Made by a program: the position numbers and the translations under genes
Source of the DNA: Patellaria atrata CBS 101060
Taxonomy: Eukaryota > Ascomycota > Dothideomycetes > Patellariales > Patellariaceae
Assembly: GCA_010093705.1 (NCBI GenBank)
Contig: MU006092.1
Span: 1,446,500-1,510,499, forward strand
Direction of reading: 5' to 3'
DNA: 64,000 nt
Notes under the pieces: generated by a model
What the model saw: the letters and a program-made list of their open reading frames with translations, nothing else
What the model was told of the DNA's origin: nothing
The model's database searches: none
Shown: positions 59,376-64,000 of the stretch, one piece after another
Position numbering within the stretch: position 1 is the stretch's first letter
Layout: each line of letters starts with the position of its first letter

Positions 59376-60696
59376 GTCTTTGATCATTTGCTGACGTGAA
59401 GCAAATAATCAATTTGTGGAAATAGCAAGCTATGGCAAGTTCGTTCTTCCTTGGAGGAATCATTCAAACGAGTGACGTATTAGTAGAGCCTTGAAGTACC
59501 TACAAATACTACTGCTGTAGCCGCCACCGGCAATATGGTATTAACAAAGACGTTCCCCAAACAAAGAAGGGAGAGGAACTGAAGGAATGATGGTGACGAT
59601 GTACAGCATCATCACACCTCTTCTATGGAACGAATATACGCGACATGATAATTCTCTCCCTCATTGTTCTGGAGGTAGTCGGTTGCTACAACCCCGAGTT
59701 CTTTAGTCCTCCCGTCGCCCGTCGCCACGAAGGCGAATATCCTGAAAGTAGGCAACGCCAATCATGTTGTTGCGGACGAACCACACAGGCAATTCAACAC
59801 GCGTAAATATTTTTACTTGAAGTCAGGCAAGCAATTTCCTACACTGATATTTCGATGTTGAAGTCTCCAATTCAGACCTTCTCTGCTGGAGGGCAATTTT
59901 GGTCAAGGAAGTGGGTTTCTATAGAAGTTATAGGGCGGGCTTTATGCAGACTGGATCATGCTTCTTGCACATATGACTTGTTTATATCTTATCCGGTGAT
60001 GGTATTCTTGGATTAATCCGTTCCGTTCAGCTGATACGTTTAACGGGTTTACGCATACTCAGATAGGGAGCGTATAGGGACCAATAGGTGTTCACCAACA
60101 GATGATATGTATATCAGATCAACGTACATTGGTTGAAATTCTAGAGAAACAATGGACAGGACTGCGCTGTAATACAGTCGAAGAATGGTATGGGGTGGAC
60201 ATGGAGTTATAATACAACACCTGAAAAGAGATAAACTCATGTGAACTGTTAGAAATTCTCTCCGGCATCCCGTACAGTACACTGTAACGTTCAGCTATCG
60301 TACAGAGTCTAGAGAAAGCAGAAGTTCGGAGTTCAGCAAAAGTACGTATAATCTTACAGTCCTTAATTCAAATAAAGAGTGAACGAGGGGATCCACAGTC
60401 GCGTGCCATTGTACTCCTATACAACATATGGGAAGACGAAACCTTCCCTCCCATCAAATCAGGCATGAACAACCTCAAAAGCCCCCAATCTGGCGCCGTA
60501 GACGCGCATTTCTGCGGCGCAGCCACTGGACCTCACACTGCAGACCTCGGTTGTCGTTCTGCAGCAACGCCATTGCCCTGCTGGTATGTTAGAGTCTCCA
60601 CTCAAGACTTGAGCAGTACTAGTTCGCGTGAACCAACTTGCCGCGCGTTTGCTTGTACAGTATTTTGCAATGCTATAGAACTGAATCATGAGCCGG

Positions 60697-60985
60697 CGGG
60701 AAAAGATGAGCTGGCACAAGACCGGAGCGTACGGAGTGCGGCGTTGTAGGGCGGGTACTGGGTATATGGCGCTGGTTGGTGCGGAGCCAGTTGCGGGTAC
60801 AGAGACGGGCCCACAGTACTGAGTGGTCCAACTGTACCAGGCTCGTTGGGCGTACTGAGACTGTTGGTACGGGGTCTACCGGTTGTACTGGGCCCGCTGA
60901 TTGTACGGCACGTGCTGGATGTACGCTGCTTGCTGGTATGGAATTAGCTTATTGTACCGCGCTTGCCGGATGCACGAGAGCGGAT
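60697..60985 (-). pseudogene. Decayed Tyr/Gln/Pro-rich coding stretch
   Basis: On minus the sequence reads as repeated Tyr/Gln/Pro words (PYQQ, QHVPYNQRAQYN, PYQQSQYAQ) with one in-frame stop near 60880. It then continues in another frame as LYPQLAP...PAPYTQYPPYN. GTACTG-type words recur every 15-25 bp. It looks like the remains of a low-complexity, prion-like host protein; the parent gene is not recognised, and no start or splice signals could be found. Confidence 0.45.
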
Positions 60986-62226
60986 TGTGCTGTGTTCTGT
61001 ACCAACCTTGCTAGAATAAGAACATCGAGGGCTAGTTGGCGGCTGGCGCTTAGGTACGAGGCACGAAGGAGGGAGAAAGTTGTGTGTGTATACTCTTAGG
61101 ACTTGTAGCATAGAAGAGGTACGTAGCTGCGACAAGAGCTTTTAAGGAATGGGATAGGCTATCTCACGCATGTACCAGATTCTAACAGTATAGATTAGTA
61201 TCAGGATAAAAAATTACAGAAGAAAACCACATTGTGTCTGACATGTCGGACCCGGGAGGCAAAAGGTTGTGGGCTTAGCTGAATGAGTAAACAAAGGCTC
61301 GGTGGTCAAGTGGAAGGGTATATGGTAGTGGCCTGGAAAATCTGCTGGTGAAGTAGAACTAGTGAAGGAAGGTCTAATGTGAGGTAATCAACCCTATTGA
61401 GATCTAATATCGTGACGTATCCTATCGGTATCGCAATAAATGGAGCTTGATACGGCTCGATACCATTTGATATGCTTTCGCATTACAACCTCCGTATGCT
61501 GTAGAGCGGGCGCAGTATTTTCCGCTGTACCGTATGATACAACATACGATAATTAACTGCGCGTCAGAAGTGGACGGGTTCTCGAGCTTTCTCTTGAACA
61601 AACACGGGTCCAACCTCATCCTGGAAAGCCTATGAATGGGTTGAAAATTTCATGGAAGCCAACATCTTCAGACCAGGCGAGCGAAGAGTGAACGGAGAGT
61701 GATTCAAGTACTGCTTCGACAGAAGAGCTTGAAAAACTGGTGAGAAAAGAATGTTCTTCCTGATGCTCTTTACCCTTATTTTATCTCGCTGTATGAAAAC
61801 AAGACTGGTGTAGGAATCGGGAATGAAAATAACCGCCCTTAGACGGTCGTCATATCTGGAGGTAGAGCCTCTGAATGAAAAGATCATGGACTGGAGTTTG
61901 TTGATAACAGAACCGTAGGAAGAGAGAAGGAAATATCGAGAAAGGTACGAAGAGAACATCCGAAGTGAATACTTCAGAAGCTATTACTTGAAAGGAGAGT
62001 TTACCATGTCGTGGAGTCTAAGATAAATGATACTAAGGACGCAGGATGGCCTTATTCGCCCTTGAGGGCACACTCGGCGGCGGGAGTAGGAGTAGGTTAG
62101 AACAATTATCGAGTTTTACTAGTATTCCGCTGTCCTTCGAATGCTCAAAGGGCCCTATTCTCCGTCAGGAAGTGAGCTTAACTAGGCCAATGATGCTCAG
62201 CAGTGGCAATAGGGTTAAATTGCTGA

Positions 62227-62670
62227 ATGGACAATCTCTTGAAACGTACATTTGCATATGCAGAAGAGGTTACGCAGACGCAGAATCCTCATCAGATCAT
62301 ATGGAAAGAAATAACAGGGTTTGTACTGTATAACTTGAACTTTGAGACATCTTCACCAATTAGGAGACAGGACTTGAGCCGTGAGCCGTCAGTCCAGGGA
62401 GCCCAATATGTCGACGTTCGAGGCCATATCTATTTTGCTGGTATTACGCCAGACCATGGCATCGGTCGCAAGTCGTTCAAAAGAGAAAAGATAAGAAAGA
62501 AGAAGAGACTAAATGGTGTACTTGGTCGCGAGGTAATGAAAGAGCTAGGAGTAACGGCGAAATCGCTCCGCTCAAGAGAACCGGATATGCCACTATCACG
62601 AGAGAATGCATTGGTGCTGCACCGTGCTGAAGCGGCACTTCTCAACGAGGTGAAAAATTGCAATGAGTGA
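62227..62670 (+). CDS. Hypothetical protein, 147 residues
   Basis: Open frame starting MDNLLKRTFAYAEEV with even codon use and no low-complexity bias. The middle is GAQYVDVRGHIYFAGITPDHG; a strongly basic patch KREKIRKKKRLNG follows, and the end is helical (LVLHRAEAALLNEV). A stop directly precedes the ATG, so it is either a complete small gene or a 3' exon. I recognise no family. It is the only frame in the last 11 kb that looks coding by composition. Confidence 0.35.
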   Translation: MDNLLKRTFAYAEEVTQTQNPHQIIWKEITGFVLYNLNFETSSPIRRQDLSREPSVQGAQYVDVRGHIYFAGITPDHGIGRKSFKREKIRKKKRLNGVLGREVMKELGVTAKSLRSREPDMPLSRENALVLHRAEAALLNEVKNCNE

Positions 62671-62991
62671 GACAACTATTGTGGTTGAACACCACTAGCG
62701 AGGAGAAAATATCCCTTGGACGATATTTGAAGTTTCTCCCATCATGATGTCCACCACAGCGATGATGTTTTCATAGAATCTGACATCGAGGCGCGGAAAG
62801 CGACGAATCTTTTGCCCCAATTCTGATGGGGCCAGTTTCATCGAGTAACCAGAACACAGCACTGCTGCTCTCCTTCTGGATTCTTTTCTTAGCAGTAATG
62901 TTTTTTGTCATGAGACTCCCCTCTAACTGCACGATGCTGATTTGGAATGTTTCTTGGTCGATCTGCAGTACAATTTTTGCGCTGTTGAGTT

Positions 62992-63027
62992 CGCCAAAAA
63001 AAAAAATAAAAAAATAAAAATAAAAAT
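62992..63027 (+). repeat. A-rich simple sequence
   Basis: Runs of A broken by single T, about 35 bp. Could be a relic poly(A) tail of a retroposed copy or plain simple sequence; nothing upstream decides. Confidence 0.4.
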
Positions 63028-63828
63028 CAACGGCTTGGTATTTTGTGCGATATCTTCCATTAGCGCGGAGTGAAGTCGAAGACAGAGACGGCAGAATCCG
63101 TGAAATCCTTCCATGGATGGGTTCATGGATGTAAGCTGGATAAAGTGATTCTTAGCGTAACTTTCTCCATGAAGCAAAGGTCGTGGCTAGCTGATAGCTG
63201 GTTGGACTAATTGCGTTAATCGGTTTGACTCTAGGATCCAGTACATTCATGTTCGAAACACCCTAGACACTGCCCGTAATAATAATAAAAAGACTATTTA
63301 TCTATAGGAGTCTACAGAGCCTCTTCGAAAATAGTCTCCCCCGTGTGAGGCTATGCGGCTCTGTAAGGCAGATTTCACAAACCTATCAGCATTAATCAGA
63401 GCTGCACCAGCCACGCTCATATTCTGGTAATAAACATGAAACAAGAGCAAGGAAAACTACGCGGAATGGAAGAAGGTCGCAATAATAATGCAAAGTCATG
63501 GAGAAATGTGAAGAAGTCGGACCGTCAAGGATTGGAAGCGGCCTGGCAAAAACGTCCGACAAACTTTTTAGGATGTTGAGATGCATCGTATACGTGTCGT
63601 GCACTTCAGAAGCGGGTGGCAGCGGGCCGAAGGGACAACCCGTCAGGGCAGATAAAGCCCATCTTAAGATCACTTCCTACCTGGAAGCTTGCGAGTTTCA
63701 AGTCGTCATGCTGTTGTTTTGTGGGGTAAGCCTTTATGTCCGTAAGGAACACTTGAGTTGACAGACGCCACCGGAGAAGGAGTTGCACAAGGTCGTGGCT
63801 GGAGAGCAAGTTTCTTCTTTTTCTTCTT

Positions 63829-63859
<31 letters not shown>
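63829..63859 (+). repeat. (ATC)n microsatellite
   Basis: About ten perfect ATC/TCA triplets, then CACCAC. Likely length-variable between strains. Confidence 0.9.
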
Positions 63860-64000
63860 CCACTTTACTGTTGCGACCCTGTGAGACAGCAGTAGTAGTG
63901 AGATCATCACCACTTGCGAATGGCTTACCAGAGTACGGACACCTCCCGTTACGCTGGGCAAAGACGCTCTCACGCTCATCACTCTCACCAGGATAAGAAT

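Larger units (their letters stand above)
52927..64000. other. Gene-poor, repeat-rich terminal 11 kb
   Basis: No gene with conserved motifs found on either strand. Open frames are short and mostly unlike proteins; 55217-55735 on plus is the longest and I cannot name it. Diverged repeats, promoter-like modules and a decayed Tyr/Gln/Pro-rich stretch are listed separately. The pattern fits old duplicated DNA eroded by point mutation; I could not identify a specific transposon family. Confidence 0.5.

Noticed and set aside
52927-64000. LTR retroelement or other virus-like element in the gene-poor end
   Set aside because: No reverse transcriptase, protease or integrase words, and no long terminal repeats recognised.
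1-64000. CRISPR arrays, operons, ribosome binding sites
   Set aside because: Spliced eukaryotic genes throughout; the tandem repeats seen have no spacer structure.

Overview
The window is nuclear DNA of a filamentous ascomycete (Pezizomycotina). Genes are interrupted by short introns (about 45-175 nt) with GT...AG borders and CTAAY-type branch points. The protein set includes an AtuA/DUF1446 protein, PRISE reductases, ascomycete-style SLX4, PEX2 and Kap120. Leotiomycetes is a guess from general feel only; nothing in the sequence settles the order. I rebuilt 20 protein-coding genes by joining exons by eye; every splice junction quoted is a reading, not an RNA-supported fact.

Layout. (1) 0.3-9.9 kb: a run of small-molecule oxidation genes: an SDR, a cytochrome P450, an aldehyde dehydrogenase (minus strand), an EthD-like dimeric alpha/beta-barrel protein and a PRISE-type reductase. 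(2) 9.9-15.5 kb: a gene-poor stretch holding one small secreted cysteine-rich protein with a 14-bp tandem repeat just upstream of its start, plus AT-rich diverged repeats. (3) 15.5-23.2 kb: a glycine-zipper protein, a large F-box/LRR protein with two cyclic-nucleotide-binding domains, and the exosome subunit Rrp41/Ski6. (4) 24.5-28.5 kb: a Baeyer-Villiger-type flavin monooxygenase and a second SDR. (5) 29.1-32.1 kb: SLX4. (6) 32.7-42.9 kb: a second catabolic-looking block: AtuA/DUF1446 protein, ACAD10/11-type acyl-CoA dehydrogenase, alpha/beta hydrolase, a second PRISE reductase, and an APH-like kinase of the kind fused to the dehydrogenase in animal ACAD10/ACAD11. (7) 45.1-52.9 kb: a SANT/Myb-like protein, importin-11/Kap120 and the peroxin PEX2. 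(8) 52.9-64 kb: 11 kb with no convincing conserved gene, containing diverged repeated promoter-like modules, an 18-bp tandem repeat, a decayed Tyr/Gln/Pro-rich coding stretch and one modest open frame.

How they may work together. The most coherent story is the block at 32.7-42.9 kb. The kinase and the dehydrogenase are the two halves of animal ACAD10/11, which handle 4-hydroxy acids through a phosphorylated intermediate. Here they are separate genes 4.3 kb apart, with an esterase-like hydrolase, an enone reductase and an AtuA homologue around them. Together with the SDR, P450, ALDH and monooxygenase elsewhere in the window this suggests catabolism of hydroxylated lipids or terpenoids. That linkage is inference from gene content and order.

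Limits: no alignments, searches or expression data were available; family names rest on motifs recognised by eye.
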